A stretch of 33,814 nt of DNA from Actinomycetota bacterium (lineage in GTDB: Bacteria; Actinomycetota; Actinomycetes; Nanopelagicales; Nanopelagicaceae). The translations under genes were made by a program, and so were the position numbers. The notes beneath the pieces are model-generated. The model worked only from the letters and a program-made list of their open reading frames with translations. It was not told the origin of the DNA and did not search any database. The DNA is taken from assembly GCA_009698845.1 (NCBI GenBank), contig WLPI01000007.1:1-33814 (forward strand), in the 5' to 3' direction. Within the stretch, counting starts at the first letter, position 1. Each line of letters starts with the position of its first letter. Below are positions 7,043-17,468 of the stretch, piece by piece.

Positions 7043-9718
7043 TTACTTTCCGCTCAGCGCAAGATTTATCGCTTGCAAGGCATCTTGGGATCGCGTTGCA
7101 TCTATTCCGCCACCTTGCGCAAAGTCGTCTTTGCCGCCACCGCCACCGCCAAGAACGGTTGAGCCTATTTTCACGAGTGCGCCAGCTTTGTGGCCCTTCG
7201 CCTTTGCCCCGTCGCTCACAGCGACTACCAAAACTGGTCGAGTATCTGTACTACTAATCAACACTACGACCGAGTCACTCTTTTTTGATTTTAGATCAGT
7301 TGCAATCTTACGTAAGTCATCAGAGGAGACTCCATCGGCTAGAACAACTGAGAGGACGTGCAATCCATTAACTTCCACAAACTTCTTGGCGAGATCGGTG
7401 ACCTGACCCATCGCTTGCGATGACCTCACTACAGCGAGCTCCTTCTCAATTTCCTTCACCTTATTGAGCAAATCTGAAATCTTTTCTGGTAACTCTTCGA
7501 CACGTGAACCCTTGATAAGCTCCGTAAGCGAGTTCAACAATATGTGCTCGCGAGCTAAGAATTTATAGGCATCTGCACCGACTAAGGCCTCAACTCTGCG
7601 GACTCCTGCACCAATCGAAGATTCACCGAGTAACTTAACAATTCCTAACTGACCGGATTGCTCCACGTGAGTTCCTCCGCAGAGTTCTTTAGCCCAGTCA
7701 CCAACGCTCACAACACGCACTTGATCCCCGTACTTTTCACCGAAAAGCGCCATCGCTCCAATCTTCTTAGCAGCATCTTGTGTCATGACCTCAGCCGTCA
7801 CTGAGAGATTGTCAAGCAAGAGTGAGTTAACGCGAGCTTCAACATCATTCAGAACCGACACGGGGACGGCTCCGGTTGAAGGAAAATCAAATCGGAAACG
7901 GCCAGGTGAATTTTCAGAACCTGCTTGTGTAGCCGTTTCTCCCAATAATTCCCTAAATGCTTTATGCACCATGTGTGTCGCAGTATGAGCGCGGGAAATC
8001 GCATTTCTACGCTCTACATCAATTACCGCTAGTGCTTGTGAGCCAACTTCAATCGCACCAGAAATCACTCGACCACGATGAATTGATAAGCCATTTATTG
8101 GGGTTTGCACATCTTCAATTTCAACGACAGCACCGCTTGCGAGAGTAATCCTTCCACCATCAGCGAGCTGACCGCCACCCTCTGCATAGAAAGGAGTTCT
8201 ATCTAAAACTATCTCGACATCATCACCTGCGCTGGCTGATGAAACACTGACGCCATCAACAAGAATTCCGTTTACTTTGGATTCAGTTTCAGTATGTGTA
8301 TACCCCACGAATGAAGTAGCCCCGAATGAATCAGAAATCTTCTTGTACTCAGAGAGATCCGTATGCCCGCTCTTCTTAGCCTTCGCATCTGCCTTAGCCC
8401 GATCGCGCTGCTCGTTCATGAGACGTCTGAAGCCATCTTCATCGACTTCTAAACCTTCTTCTCGCGCCATCTCCAAAGTGAGGTCGAATGGAAAGCCATA
8501 GGTATCGTGCAATTTAAAAACTTCATCTCCTGGGAGTATCTTCTTAGAACTCTTCTTCAGTTGCGCAGAAGCAACGTCGAAAATCTGAGTCCCACTCTTC
8601 AGTGTTTGAAGGAAAGATTCTTCTTCTGAAGTTGAAACAGCGAGAATTCGTTTCTTATCTGCAACAAGTTCAGGGTATTGGGGTCCCATTGCACCAATTG
8701 CTGCAATCGTGAGTTCAGACATAATGGGATCATTTACTCCGAGAAGACGCATATTTCGAATTGTTCGGCGCATCATGCGACGAAGTACGTACCCACGTCC
8801 TTCATTTCCTGGCGTAACTCCATCACCAATGAGCATCGCAGACGTTCGCGCATGATCTGCAACTACTCGTAGAGCGACATCTGACTTCTGCGATTTTCCA
8901 TACTTCACACCAGATAGCTCGGATGCGCGAGAGAGGATACGCATTGTCGTATCGATTTCATAAATATTTTCAACACCTTGAAGAAGTGCCGCTGTTCGCT
9001 CTAGGCCAAGACCTGTATCAATACTCTTTGCAGGCAGTTCCCCCAGAATTGGATATCCATCTTTACCGCCGCCGGCTCCTCGTTCATTCTGCATAAAAAC
9101 AAGATTCCAAATTTCCAGGTAACGATTCTCATCAGCTATCGGTCCGCCATCGACTCCATATTCTGGACCTCGATCAAAATAGATTTCCGAACAAGGGCCA
9201 CATGGACCTGGAACGCCCATCGACCAGAAATTATCAGCCATGTCGCGACGTTGGATACGTTCTCGTGGAACTCCTATTCTTTTATGCCAAATATCTGCAG
9301 CTTCGTCGTCATCCAAATAGACAGTGACCCACAATTTGTCTTCAGGAAAACCATATCCACCAGCACTGATTGAGCGAGTTAACAATTCCCATGCAAGGGC
9401 AATTGCTCCCTCTTTGAAATAATCGCCAAACGAAAAATTTCCACACATTTGAAAGAAAGATGCATGCCTTGTTGTCTTGCCGACTTCATCAATATCAAGC
9501 GTGCGTACACATTTTTGCACTGACGTTGCTCGCTTAAACGGTGGGGTCACCTCGCCAAGAAAGTACGGCTTGAAGGGAACCATCCCCGCATTGACGAGAA
9601 GTAGATTTGGATCATCGGCTATCAATGAAGCTGAAGGAACAACGGTGTGGGTTAAACCTTGTGAGTTTTCTGATTCAAAAAAGCGCAACCAGCGCGAACG
9701 TATTTCAGCAGATTCCAC
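7043..9718 (-). CDS. alaS: Alanyl-tRNA synthetase
   Basis: AlaRS charges tRNA-Ala and edits mischarged Ser/Gly. The 891 residues cover a class II catalytic domain ('[25 protein letters not shown]' region and '[13 protein letters not shown]'), a tRNA-recognition domain, an editing domain with zinc-type motifs 'HTATHMVH' (about residue 578) and 'CGGTH' (about 679), and a C-Ala domain ending with a glycine run '[15 protein letters not shown]'. The start is GTG, giving '[13 protein letters not shown]', which aligns with the normal AlaRS N-terminus. No better start exists. The nearest Shine-Dalgarno (AAGAAGG) is about 12 bases away, which is long, and an ACTAGT pair flanks it (see findings). Confidence 0.98.
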   Translation of the reverse strand: MESAEIRSRWLRFFESENSQGLTHTVVPSASLIADDPNLLLVNAGMVPFKPYFLGEVTPPFKRATSVQKCVRTLDIDEVGKTTRHASFFQMCGNFSFGDYFKEGAIALAWELLTRSISAGGYGFPEDKLWVTVYLDDDEAADIWHKRIGVPRERIQRRDMADNFWSMGVPGPCGPCSEIYFDRGPEYGVDGGPIADENRYLEIWNLVFMQNERGAGGGKDGYPILGELPAKSIDTGLGLERTAALLQGVENIYEIDTTMRILSRASELSGVKYGKSQKSDVALRVVADHARTSAMLIGDGVTPGNEGRGYVLRRMMRRTIRNMRLLGVNDPIMSELTIAAIGAMGPQYPELVADKKRILAVSTSEEESFLQTLKSGTQIFDVASAQLKKSSKKILPGDEVFKLHDTYGFPFDLTLEMAREEGLEVDEDGFRRLMNEQRDRAKADAKAKKSGHTDLSEYKKISDSFGATSFVGYTHTETESKVNGILVDGVSVSSASAGDDVEIVLDRTPFYAEGGGQLADGGRITLASGAVVEIEDVQTPINGLSIHRGRVISGAIEVGSQALAVIDVERRNAISRAHTATHMVHKAFRELLGETATQAGSENSPGRFRFDFPSTGAVPVSVLNDVEARVNSLLLDNLSVTAEVMTQDAAKKIGAMALFGEKYGDQVRVVSVGDWAKELCGGTHVEQSGQLGIVKLLGESSIGAGVRRVEALVGADAYKFLAREHILLNSLTELIKGSRVEELPEKISDLLNKVKEIEKELAVVRSSQAMGQVTDLAKKFVEVNGLHVLSVVLADGVSSDDLRKIATDLKSKKSDSVVVLISSTDTRPVLVVAVSDGAKAKGHKAGALVKIGSTVLGGGGGGKDDFAQGGGIDATRSQDALQAINLALSGK

Positions 9719-9740
9719 TAGTTACATTCGCCTTCTTGAA

Positions 9741-10103
9741 CTAGTCAGTCTTCTTCTTAGACTTACGACCTTTGCTGAGTTGAGCAGCACCTAAAAGAGC
9801 ACCTGCAACCTTTACAGCTGATCCGTTCTTGTCTATAAAATCTGATGTAACCCCACTTACCTTGGTGCTCACCTCTTCAACGTTCTTTGTAATTTTCGCA
9901 AAACTCTCTAGCGGGCTATTGATGAGCTCTAGCGTACGAGTGGATTCAGTGATCAATGGAGAAGTGTCCTCAGTGAAGACTTGTAGAGATTTCTTTGCCT
10001 CATCGATGAACTTACTGACACGAAACACTGTGTAGGCGAGAGCGACAGCAATCACAAAAAGAGATGCAGCCGCGATTATCGTTGCTATTCCTCCGGGACC
10101 CAC
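9741..10103 (-). CDS. DUF948 single-pass membrane protein
   Basis: A 120-residue protein of the DUF948 type, whose biochemical function is unknown. It has one N-terminal membrane helix (about residues 5-27, 'IATIIAAASLFVIAVALAYTV') followed by a charged, probably coiled-coil region reminiscent of methyl-accepting-protein helices ('VEEVSTKVSGVTSDF'), and a lysine-rich tail 'KGRKSKKKTD'. The start is GTG with a strong AAAGGAG upstream. The slot directly before alaS is where actinobacteria usually carry a DUF948 gene. The rpsD gene often found nearby is not here, and aspS is the upstream neighbour instead. Confidence 0.8.
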   Translation of the reverse strand: MGPGGIATIIAAASLFVIAVALAYTVFRVSKFIDEAKKSLQVFTEDTSPLITESTRTLELINSPLESFAKITKNVEEVSTKVSGVTSDFIDKNGSAVKVAGALLGAAQLSKGRKSKKKTD

Positions 10104-10162
10104 CAGTGTTCTCCTTTAATTCTCGCTATTTGTGAACAATTTGATACGCAAGTCTACCGGAC

Positions 10163-11902
10163 TTACTCCTTGGGAGGAGTCCAATCGATTGCAGCTTCCT
10201 TACGTTGCGCAGGAGTAATGGGAGTTGGTGCGCCAGTAAGCGGGTCTCCTCCACTTGCAGTCTTTGGGAAAGCAATGACCTCTCGAATCGAATCAGAGTG
10301 CGTGAGTAATGCGCAGACACGATCTAAACCGAGTGCAATTCCTCCATGCGGTGGTGGGCCATAGTTGAAAGCTTCAAGTAGGAAACCAAATTTGCTTTGT
10401 GCCTCTTCATCGCTCAAGCCAATAACTGTGAATACATCTTTCTGAATGTTCTTATCGTGAATACGAATCGAGCCACCACCCAGCTCTGTTCCATTAAGAA
10501 CTATGTCGTACGCATAAGCAAGCGCTGCTGCAGGGTTGCTCTTAAACGTTGACACATATTCAGGCTTGGGACCGGTAAATGGATGATGCACTGCAGTCCA
10601 ACCACCGTTATCTGTTGGTTCAAACATTGGTGCATCTACAACCCAGACAAATTTCCACTCGTTCTCGTTAATCAAGTTACATCTCTTGCCAATCTCAAGT
10701 CGAGCTGCACCAAGTAACTGCTGTGACGATGCTCTATCTCCTGCTGCGAAGAAGATGGCATCTCCCACCTTTGCGCCGACAAGTGCTGCGATTCCTGCCT
10801 GTTCTGAATCGGAAATGTTCTTCGATACAGGGCCTCCCAACGTTCCATCAGCATTTACCAAGATGTATGCGATTCCCTTAGCTCCACGAGCTTTCGCCCA
10901 GTCTTGCCAAGCATCAAGTTCTCTACGTGGAGAATCTGCTCCCCCGGGCATGACAACTGCACCAACATACGGCGCTTGAAAAACTCTAAATGGAGTCTCT
11001 TTAAAGAAATCTGTCACCTCAGTAATCTGAAGTCCAAAACGAAGATCTGGTTTATCTGAACCATATTTATCCATCGCATCTGCATATGTCATGTGCGGAA
11101 TGGGTGTTGGAATATCGTAGTTAACCGACTCCTTCCAAACCTTTACGAGAATCTTTTCAGCAACGGCAATAATGTCTGCTTGATCAATAAATGACATTTC
11201 GATATCTAGCTGAGTAAATTCTGGCTGACGATCAGCGCGGAAATCTTCATCTCGGAAACAACGCGCTATCTGGTAGTACCGTTCCATTCCTGCAACCATC
11301 AGCAACTGCTTAAACAATTGTGGTGATTGAGGAAGTGCATACCAACTACCAGGCTGGAGTCGCACAGGGACCAAGAAATCTCGAGCGCCTTCAGGCGTTG
11401 AACGCGTTAAGTAGGGCGTTTCAATTTCGTGAAAATCTAGATCTTCCATAGCGCGTCGAATCGAGGAAGTAACCTTCGAGCGAAGTCGTAGATTTGCCGC
11501 TGGGCCTTCGCGGCGTAAATCTAAATAGCGGTATCGAAGCCGAACTTCTTCTGAAATCTCGGCTTCGCTTCCAGTGTCAACAGGAAATGGCAATGGCGCT
11601 GATTCACTTAAGACGACAACAGCATCTCCCATAACTTCAATCTCACCCGTTGGAATATTAGAGTTGTCATTTCCTGCAGGGCGTAGAGCTACTTCACCAG
11701 TTATTTGAAGACACCATTCAGCACGAAGTTGTCCAGCTAACTTCTCGTCACGTATTACAACTTGAACTGAACCAGTTCCATCTCGAAGATCAATGAATGC
11801 AACACCACCATGATCACGGCGGCGAGCAACCCATCCAGCTAAAGTAACTGTTGTGCCTGCGTGAGATGCGCGAAGTGCCCCTGCATCATGATTACGTAAC
11901 AT
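10163..11902 (-). CDS. aspS: Aspartyl-tRNA synthetase, bacterial type
   Basis: AspRS attaches aspartate to tRNA-Asp. The 579-residue length and the presence of a GAD insertion identify the bacterial type. Domains in order are an N-terminal OB-fold anticodon domain ('[24 protein letters not shown]'), class II motif 1/2 segments ('[20 protein letters not shown]', '[20 protein letters not shown]'), the GAD insertion around residues 290-410, and motif 3 '[16 protein letters not shown]'. Many actinobacteria use a non-discriminating AspRS with GatCAB to make Asn-tRNA. I cannot decide that from this sequence alone. It follows hisS by 26 bp and is likely co-transcribed. Confidence 0.97.
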   Translation of the reverse strand: MLRNHDAGALRASHAGTTVTLAGWVARRRDHGGVAFIDLRDGTGSVQVVIRDEKLAGQLRAEWCLQITGEVALRPAGNDNSNIPTGEIEVMGDAVVVLSESAPLPFPVDTGSEAEISEEVRLRYRYLDLRREGPAANLRLRSKVTSSIRRAMEDLDFHEIETPYLTRSTPEGARDFLVPVRLQPGSWYALPQSPQLFKQLLMVAGMERYYQIARCFRDEDFRADRQPEFTQLDIEMSFIDQADIIAVAEKILVKVWKESVNYDIPTPIPHMTYADAMDKYGSDKPDLRFGLQITEVTDFFKETPFRVFQAPYVGAVVMPGGADSPRRELDAWQDWAKARGAKGIAYILVNADGTLGGPVSKNISDSEQAGIAALVGAKVGDAIFFAAGDRASSQQLLGAARLEIGKRCNLINENEWKFVWVVDAPMFEPTDNGGWTAVHHPFTGPKPEYVSTFKSNPAAALAYAYDIVLNGTELGGGSIRIHDKNIQKDVFTVIGLSDEEAQSKFGFLLEAFNYGPPPHGGIALGLDRVCALLTHSDSIREVIAFPKTASGGDPLTGAPTPITPAQRKEAAIDWTPPKE

Positions 11903-11928
11903 TAAAAAGCGCCGCCCTTAAGAATCAA

Positions 11929-13197
11929 TTACCGAGAGAGTGTTTCTCTCAAGACATCCTTCAACTGCGCAATCTTAACCGAGGAAGTATCCCCATCTCG
12001 CATGCGCTTGAGATTGACTACGCCTGAAGAGAGCTCACTCTCACCAAATACGACCACATATTGAGCCCCTGACTTATCTGCGCCTTTCATGGCACCTTTA
12101 AGCGAACGATCACCGAAAGCTATCTCTGTCTTAATGCCAATAGCCCGTAACTCTTGCGCGGTAATCAAAGCCGTCGTCATCGCATCATCTCCAAGTGGAA
12201 TAATGAATAGATCTGATGTGAATTGTTCTTGTGGCAAGCTTTTCTCAGCGACCGCTGCAAGAAGCGCACGATCTACTCCAAGACCAAAACCAATACCAGA
12301 TAAAGATTGTCCACCAAGAGTTTCCATCAACCCGTCATATCGACCGCCACCGCCGATACCGGCTTGTGCACCAAGATCTGAATGTACGAACTCAAATGTA
12401 GTACCGGTGTAGTAATCCAAGCCCCTGACCATTCGTGGATTGAGAACGTATGAGATTTTAAGTGCGTCCAAGTACTTCAGAACCTGTGTGAAATTGGCAG
12501 AAGATTCTGCAGAGAGATAGTCCATAAGCAATGGAGCAGCTTTCATCGCCTCTTGCATTTCAGGACGCTTGTCATCAAATAGGCGCAGGGGATTTAGCGC
12601 AGCTCTGGCCGCCGTTGCTTCGTCGAGATTGAGAGTTCCAATAAACTTCATCAGATCTACGCGATGAGCCGCGCGCGAGGCAGCATCTCCTAGTGATGTT
12701 ATATCTAAACGATAATTCTTAAGTCCTAGATTCTTAAAACCGCGATCGGCTATAGCTATCACTTCTGCATCTATGGCTGGATCTTCAACACCAATCGCTT
12801 CAATTCCAACTTGATAAAATTGACGATAGCGACCAGCTTGAGGACGCTCTGCTCTAAAGAACTGGCCCGAGTACCAAACCTTTACTGGAAGTTGTCCGCG
12901 ATCAAGATTGTTTTCGATAACTGCTCGCATCACACCGGCAGTTCCTTCAGGGCGCAAGGTTATTGAACGACCCCCACGGTCTTCAAATGTGTACATCTCT
13001 TTCGAAACAACATCTGTTGATTCACCAACGCCACGAGTAAAGAGATTTGTATCTTCGAATACCGGAAGTTCCATAAGTTGATAACCTGCAGCCGCAGCCG
13101 GTGCAATCAGTTGAGTACGAACCCAATCGAAGGCACTAGATTCGGGCGGCAAGTATTCACGCACGCCCTTAGGCGCCTGAATTTTTTCGAACTTCAT
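11929..13197 (-). CDS. hisS: Histidyl-tRNA synthetase
   Basis: HisRS charges tRNA-His. The 422 residues show the class IIa pattern: '[13 protein letters not shown]' at the start, motif 2 '[21 protein letters not shown]' and '[22 protein letters not shown]', the histidine-A signature '[14 protein letters not shown]', then 'GGGGRYDGL' and a C-terminal anticodon-binding domain ('[22 protein letters not shown]'). The ATG start overlaps the stop of the upstream hydrolase gene as ATGA, so the two are translationally coupled. The ribosome-binding site is weak. Confidence 0.97.
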   Translation of the reverse strand: MKFEKIQAPKGVREYLPPESSAFDWVRTQLIAPAAAAGYQLMELPVFEDTNLFTRGVGESTDVVSKEMYTFEDRGGRSITLRPEGTAGVMRAVIENNLDRGQLPVKVWYSGQFFRAERPQAGRYRQFYQVGIEAIGVEDPAIDAEVIAIADRGFKNLGLKNYRLDITSLGDAASRAAHRVDLMKFIGTLNLDEATAARAALNPLRLFDDKRPEMQEAMKAAPLLMDYLSAESSANFTQVLKYLDALKISYVLNPRMVRGLDYYTGTTFEFVHSDLGAQAGIGGGGRYDGLMETLGGQSLSGIGFGLGVDRALLAAVAEKSLPQEQFTSDLFIIPLGDDAMTTALITAQELRAIGIKTEIAFGDRSLKGAMKGADKSGAQYVVVFGESELSSGVVNLKRMRDGDTSSVKIAQLKDVLRETLSR

Positions 13198-13850
13198 AGT
13201 CGCAATTCTTTCAGATATGGGTTGTTTTTTCTCTCGTATTTAATGGTGGTCTCAGGGCCATGTCCTGTCAGCACTCGCACTGAGTCATCTAGTGGAAGAA
13301 CTTTCTTTCTCAAAGTATTGGCCATATCCGTCGCACTCCCAGTAGGCAGGTCCGTGCGTCCAATAGATCCAGCAAATAGAACATCACCGCTGATGAGAAT
13401 CTCTTCGTTGAGTAGGTATATCAATGAACCTTTCGTGTGTCCTGGAGCATGTATGGCACGGAGATTCATACCTAATACCTGCAATCGCTCGTCATTCTTT
13501 AACTCACGCACATCAACGGGTTCTTCAAAAATCATACCCGCAAGTGCTTCTTGAAACTCCGCACCATGTAGTCCGGCAGGTTCGGCGATGAATCTTCTAT
13601 CTTCGCTATGAATATAGGCGGGAATTCCATAGCCATCAGCAAGAGGTTTAATCGAAAAAGTATGATCAAGATGTGCGTGCGTCAAGAAAGATGCAACAGG
13701 TTTTAATCGGTATTGACTCACAAGAGATTGAATGTCTGCTGATATGTCTGGCATTCCAGGGTCCACAATGATGCATTCAGAGCCTTCACTAGGAGCAATT
13801 ACCCAGCAATTTGTGGCAAACATAGGGGCTGGATGAGAGAGAACAAGCAT
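13194..13850 (-). CDS. Metallo-beta-lactamase-fold hydrolase, glyoxalase II-like
   Basis: This is a 218-residue stand-alone MBL-fold enzyme of the YcbL/glyoxalase II-like group. The dinuclear metal-binding motif 'LTHAHLDHT' (His58, His60, Asp62, His63), the downstream metal histidine in '[11 protein letters not shown]', and '[17 protein letters not shown]' are all intact. Substrate cannot be told from sequence. Hydroxyacylglutathione is unlikely because actinobacteria generally lack glutathione, so a mycothiol thioester or another thioester is an inference. It precedes and overlaps hisS, a neighbourhood seen in many actinobacteria. ATG is preceded by AGGGG at six bases. It is divergent from the DUF349 gene across a 118-bp gap. 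Confidence 0.88.
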   Translation of the reverse strand: MLVLSHPAPMFATNCWVIAPSEGSECIIVDPGMPDISADIQSLVSQYRLKPVASFLTHAHLDHTFSIKPLADGYGIPAYIHSEDRRFIAEPAGLHGAEFQEALAGMIFEEPVDVRELKNDERLQVLGMNLRAIHAPGHTKGSLIYLLNEEILISGDVLFAGSIGRTDLPTGSATDMANTLRKKVLPLDDSVRVLTGHGPETTIKYERKNNPYLKELRL

Positions 13851-13878
13851 CTAAAGCCCCTATTTCTCGCGTGAATTT

Positions 13879-13891
13879 ACTCGGACCGAGT
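13879..13891. repeat. Perfect inverted repeat between divergent genes
   Basis: ACTCGG-A-CCGAGT is a perfect 6+1+6 palindrome in the 118-bp gap between the MBL hydrolase (minus) and the DUF349 gene (plus). It lies about 14 bp upstream of the proposed -35 box of the DUF349 promoter and 28 bp upstream of the hydrolase ATG. That is a reasonable operator position for either gene, but no regulator is recognised. Confidence 0.4.
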
Positions 13892-13904
13892 GCACAGGGT
13901 ACCT

Positions 13905-13933
13905 TTGACCTCTTAAACAATCGCTGTTATCAA
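13905..13933 (+). promoter_or_regulatory. Sigma-70-like promoter of the DUF349 gene
   Basis: TTGACC (13905-13910, five of six to TTGACA) is followed by a 17-base spacer and TATCAA (13928-13933, four of six to TATAAT). Transcription would start near 13940, leaving a leader of about 29 bases with GAAGGG seven bases before the ATG at 13969. It is one of the two best promoter matches in the window. Confidence 0.6.
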
Positions 13934-13968
13934 CGAAGGCCACGGCCGACGCGCTGAAGGGAATACTC

Positions 13969-15285
13969 ATGACCGACATTAATCCAACAACATTGGCTCA
14001 TACCCACTCCACACCAAGTGCAGCATCTGCACTTATCGGAGATCCCTCTCAGTTTGGTCGCGTCGGTGAAGATGGCACAGTATTTGTGCGAACCAGCGAA
14101 GGTGAAAAACCCGTAGGTTCATACCCAGGTAAGAGCGCAGAAGAAGCTCTCGCGTACTTCGTTAGAAAATTCGAAGCACTCGCATCTGAAGTTGCACTCA
14201 CAGCTGCACGAATCACTAGCGGCGCCATGGTTCCACAAGATGCGTACGAGGCAGTTAAGAAACTTCGTCAGCAGGTTCGCGAACTCAATGGTGTTGGTGA
14301 TCTTGATGCACTTGCGCAATCTGTCGAACAGATTGAGCCTCTTATAGAAGGTCACCGCGAAGCGTATGAAGCGAAGAAAGCAGCAGAGTCTGCGGTCAAG
14401 GCAGCACGTCGCGAGCAAATACTTGTTGAGAAGGAGAAGATTGTCGCTGAGGCAGAATCTCTCGCTCTCTCCGAAAATTGGAAAGTTACTGGCGATCGCC
14501 TTAAATCTCTCTTGGACGAGTGGAAGGCAGCTCCTCGTCTGGATAAGAAATCAGATGCTGATTTTTGGAAGCGCTTTTCAGCATCACGTAACAAGTTTGA
14601 TAAGCGTCGTCGCACTCATTTCGCGCAGCTTGAAGCTACGACAAGCAAGGTGACCGAGGCAAAAAATGCAATCATCGCCGAAGCTGAGAAGCTAGCTACA
14701 TCTACTGACTGGGTTGCAACAGCTCGCCGTTTCAAAGTTCTTATGGACTCTTGGAAAGCTGCAGGTCGTGGCAAGAAAAATGATGATGCCAAGAACTGGG
14801 CTCGCTTTAAGGCAGCACAAGATCAATTCTTTGCAGCCAAGAATGCCGACTTAGAAAAACGTGAAGTTTCGATGACTGCTAACTTGGCTAAGCGAGAAGA
14901 ACTAATTGTTCAAATCGAGGCGCTCATTCCATTTACTGATGTGAAGGCAGCCAAGAATTCATTCCGTGAACTCATGCGTTCATGGGAAAAGATTGGTATT
15001 ACGCATCGAGATAAGCGCGCGAGTTTTGATGCTCGCCTCGAGAAAGTTGAGGCAGAGATCAAAGCTGCTGAGGCTGATGTGTGGCGCAAGACTGATCCTG
15101 CGGCGAAAGCTCGTGCTGCAGAAGTTGTTGCTCAGTTGACTGAATCAGTTGAGAATTACACAAAAATTGCCGCAAAAGCACAGAGTGCAGGAAATGAGAA
15201 GAAAGCTAAAGAAGCTCTCGAATCAGCCGAAGCTCGTAAAGTCTGGCTTGTCGAAGCCGAAAAGCACCTCGCAGAATTTAACTAA
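13969..15285 (+). CDS. DUF349 repeat protein
   Basis: A 438-residue, lysine/alanine/glutamate-rich, almost wholly helical protein with repeated DUF349 units. Three related blocks are visible around residues 165-240, 243-310 and 315-380, each with a pattern like 'W...F/LK.L.D.WKAA' followed by 'F.KRFSASRNKFDKRR' or 'WARFKAAQDQFFAAKN'. The N-terminal 60 residues resemble the actinobacterial leader ('FGRVGEDGTVFVRTSEGEKPVGSYPG'). Its biochemical role is not established. It is one of only two plus-strand protein genes and stands alone, with its own promoter and a GAAGGG site. It ends 10 bp from the convergent rel stop, with no terminator hairpin between them. It is commonly found beside rel in actinobacteria. 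Confidence 0.87.
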   Translation: MTDINPTTLAHTHSTPSAASALIGDPSQFGRVGEDGTVFVRTSEGEKPVGSYPGKSAEEALAYFVRKFEALASEVALTAARITSGAMVPQDAYEAVKKLRQQVRELNGVGDLDALAQSVEQIEPLIEGHREAYEAKKAAESAVKAARREQILVEKEKIVAEAESLALSENWKVTGDRLKSLLDEWKAAPRLDKKSDADFWKRFSASRNKFDKRRRTHFAQLEATTSKVTEAKNAIIAEAEKLATSTDWVATARRFKVLMDSWKAAGRGKKNDDAKNWARFKAAQDQFFAAKNADLEKREVSMTANLAKREELIVQIEALIPFTDVKAAKNSFRELMRSWEKIGITHRDKRASFDARLEKVEAEIKAAEADVWRKTDPAAKARAAEVVAQLTESVENYTKIAAKAQSAGNEKKAKEALESAEARKVWLVEAEKHLAEFN

Positions 15286-15295
15286 CTCGAATCAA

Positions 15296-17455
15296 TTACG
15301 TTCTGTAGACGTCATAGACACCTTCGATAGAACGCACGGCTGCAAGCACTGAATCCAAGTGCTTCGCATCAGCCATTTCAAAGGTAAATCGGGATATCGC
15401 GACGCGATCTTTAGAAGTATTAACTGCCGCACTGAGGATATTCACGTGTTGCTCCGAAAGCGTGCGCGTTACATCCGCGAGCAATCTAGCTCGATCAAGT
15501 GCCTCCACCTGGATATTTACAAGGAAAATACTTGCCGCTCCTGCGAGCCACTTCACGCCAACAACTCTCTCATTCTGATTGCTGCGTAAATCTGAAGCGT
15601 TGATGCAATCTTCACGGTGAACGGAAATGCCAGAACCCTTGGTTATGAACCCCATAATTGCATCACCCGGAACAGGGGTGCAACATCTAGCTAACTTAAC
15701 AAGTACATCGTCTACGCCCTCAACTTCTATCGCACTAGAAGTTCTCTTCGTAGCTTGTGTACCTGTAGGAATGTGTTCAATTGTTGGCTCTGGATGAGAA
15801 TCTTCGCCACCCATGCTCGCCACTAACTTCTCAATAATTGATGCTGCAGAGACGTGACCATCACCAACAGCGTTATACAAAGCGTCAATATCTGAGTAGT
15901 GCATATCATGTGCAAGTTCTAGCAAGGACTGTCCCGCAAAAATCTTCTGTAGCGGTAGTCCCGCCTTACGCATTTGGCGTGCGATTGATTCCCGTCCGGC
16001 ATCAATAGCTTCCTCGCGTCGTTCCTTGCTAAACCATGCCTTAATCTTTGAACGAGCCCGAGGGCTCTTTACAAAGTTGAGCCAATCTCGACTAGGACCG
16101 GCATGCTCCCCCTTATTCGTAACAATTTCAATCACATCACCGTTATTTAACTTTGACTCAAGCGGAACCAAACGACCATTCACTTTTGCTCCTGCGCAGC
16201 GAAGACCAACATCTGTATGCACAGAGAATGCGAAGTCGACCGGCGTTGAACCTCCAGGAAGAGCTACAACTGAGCCTTTCGGAGTAAAGACAAATACTTC
16301 AGGACTTCCGAGATCAAATCTCAGTGCTTCAAGGAATTCAGATGGATCTTCAGTCTCTTTCTGCCATTCGTGTAGTTGGCGTAACCAGAGCATCTCGGGT
16401 GAATTTCCTTGAGGATCTCCTCCTTGCTTGTATTTCCAGTGCGCTGCGATACCGAACTCAGCACGTGAATGCATCTCATAAGTTCGTATCTGTATTTCAA
16501 TTGCTTTGCCAGTTGGGCCTATTACTGTCGTGTGAAGTGACTGGTAAAGATTAAATTTAGGCATCGCAATGTAATCTTTGAATCGCCCAGGGACCGGACT
16601 CCAGCGTGCATGGATAGAACCCAACACGGCGTAACAGTCTTTCACGTCGTTAACAAGAACTCTGATTCCGACCAAATCATAAATGTCGTTGAACTCTCTA
16701 CCTCTAATGACCATCTTTTGATAAACGCTGAAGAAGTGCTTGTTGCGACCCGTAACTGTTGCCGAAATATTATCTTTGAGTAAATCTGCCTCAACATCTG
16801 TAATCACTTCGGCAGTTAATGCATCACGTGAAGGGGATCGTTCAGCAACGAGTCGAGAAATCTCCTCAAACTTTTTTGGTTCAAGAACTGCAAAAGATAG
16901 ATCCTCTAGCTCCCACTTAATTGCATTCATACCCAAGCGGTGTGCAAGAGGTGCATAAATATCAAGTGTCTCTCGAGCTTTTCGTAGTGCACTCTCTGAA
17001 GAAACAAAGTTCCATGTTCGAGCGTTATGCAATCTGTCTGCTAACTTAATAACCAAAACTCGGATATCTCGCGACATGGCAATAACCATTTTGCGAACCG
17101 TCTCTGCCTCGGCTGTTGGACCATAAGTAAGTTTGTCTAATTTAGTCACACCATCGACCAAATTAGCGATCTCATCACCAAAATCCATGCGCAGCTGTTC
17201 TAATGAATACGGGGTATCTTCAACTGTGTCGTGCAAGAGCGAGGCGATAATCGTAGTTTCATTGAGTCCGAGTTCCGCCAAAATTTGTGAAACCGCAACT
17301 GGATGCGTTATGTACTCTTCACCTGATTTTCGCAACTGACCTTGATGGGCTACGCGAGCAATTTCAAATGCTCGCTTAATTTCCGCAGTGAGAGCTGTTG
17401 GATGATGTTCTTTTAGCGCATCGACTAACGGCACCAGCAGGGAGTCAGTACTCAT
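15296..17455 (-). CDS. rel: Bifunctional (p)ppGpp synthetase/hydrolase Rel
   Basis: Rel makes and degrades the alarmone (p)ppGpp from GTP/GDP and ATP in response to amino-acid starvation sensed on the ribosome. The 719 residues contain, in order: an HD hydrolase domain with an intact 'LLHDTVEDT' (about 74-81); a synthetase domain with 'RFKDYIAMPKFNLYQSLHTT' and 'EIQIRTYEMHSRAEFGIAAHWKYK'; a TGS domain ('FVFTPKGSVVALPGGSTPVDFAF'); a conserved 'RCCTPVPGDAIMGFIT' segment; and a C-terminal ACT domain. The RFKD motif and intact HD residues point to a bifunctional enzyme. It follows secF by 13 bp. The apt gene usually present between them is missing. Confidence 0.96.
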   Translation of the reverse strand: MSTDSLLVPLVDALKEHHPTALTAEIKRAFEIARVAHQGQLRKSGEEYITHPVAVSQILAELGLNETTIIASLLHDTVEDTPYSLEQLRMDFGDEIANLVDGVTKLDKLTYGPTAEAETVRKMVIAMSRDIRVLVIKLADRLHNARTWNFVSSESALRKARETLDIYAPLAHRLGMNAIKWELEDLSFAVLEPKKFEEISRLVAERSPSRDALTAEVITDVEADLLKDNISATVTGRNKHFFSVYQKMVIRGREFNDIYDLVGIRVLVNDVKDCYAVLGSIHARWSPVPGRFKDYIAMPKFNLYQSLHTTVIGPTGKAIEIQIRTYEMHSRAEFGIAAHWKYKQGGDPQGNSPEMLWLRQLHEWQKETEDPSEFLEALRFDLGSPEVFVFTPKGSVVALPGGSTPVDFAFSVHTDVGLRCAGAKVNGRLVPLESKLNNGDVIEIVTNKGEHAGPSRDWLNFVKSPRARSKIKAWFSKERREEAIDAGRESIARQMRKAGLPLQKIFAGQSLLELAHDMHYSDIDALYNAVGDGHVSAASIIEKLVASMGGEDSHPEPTIEHIPTGTQATKRTSSAIEVEGVDDVLVKLARCCTPVPGDAIMGFITKGSGISVHREDCINASDLRSNQNERVVGVKWLAGAASIFLVNIQVEALDRARLLADVTRTLSEQHVNILSAAVNTSKDRVAISRFTFEMADAKHLDSVLAAVRSIEGVYDVYRT

Positions 17456-17468
17456 AGCAACCTAAAAG

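Noticed and set aside
6942-7406. 154-aa plus-strand ORF spanning the ruvX-alaS junction
   Set aside because: It crosses two real minus-strand genes and has low-complexity proline/threonine composition.
14119-14615. Minus-strand ORFs opposite the DUF349 gene
   Set aside because: Cysteine/arginine-rich antisense translations of a helical repeat protein, typical of shadow frames.
13969-15285. DUF349 repeats as a DNA tandem repeat or mobile element
   Set aside because: The similarity is at protein level only; the DNA units are diverged and there are no terminal repeats or transposase genes.
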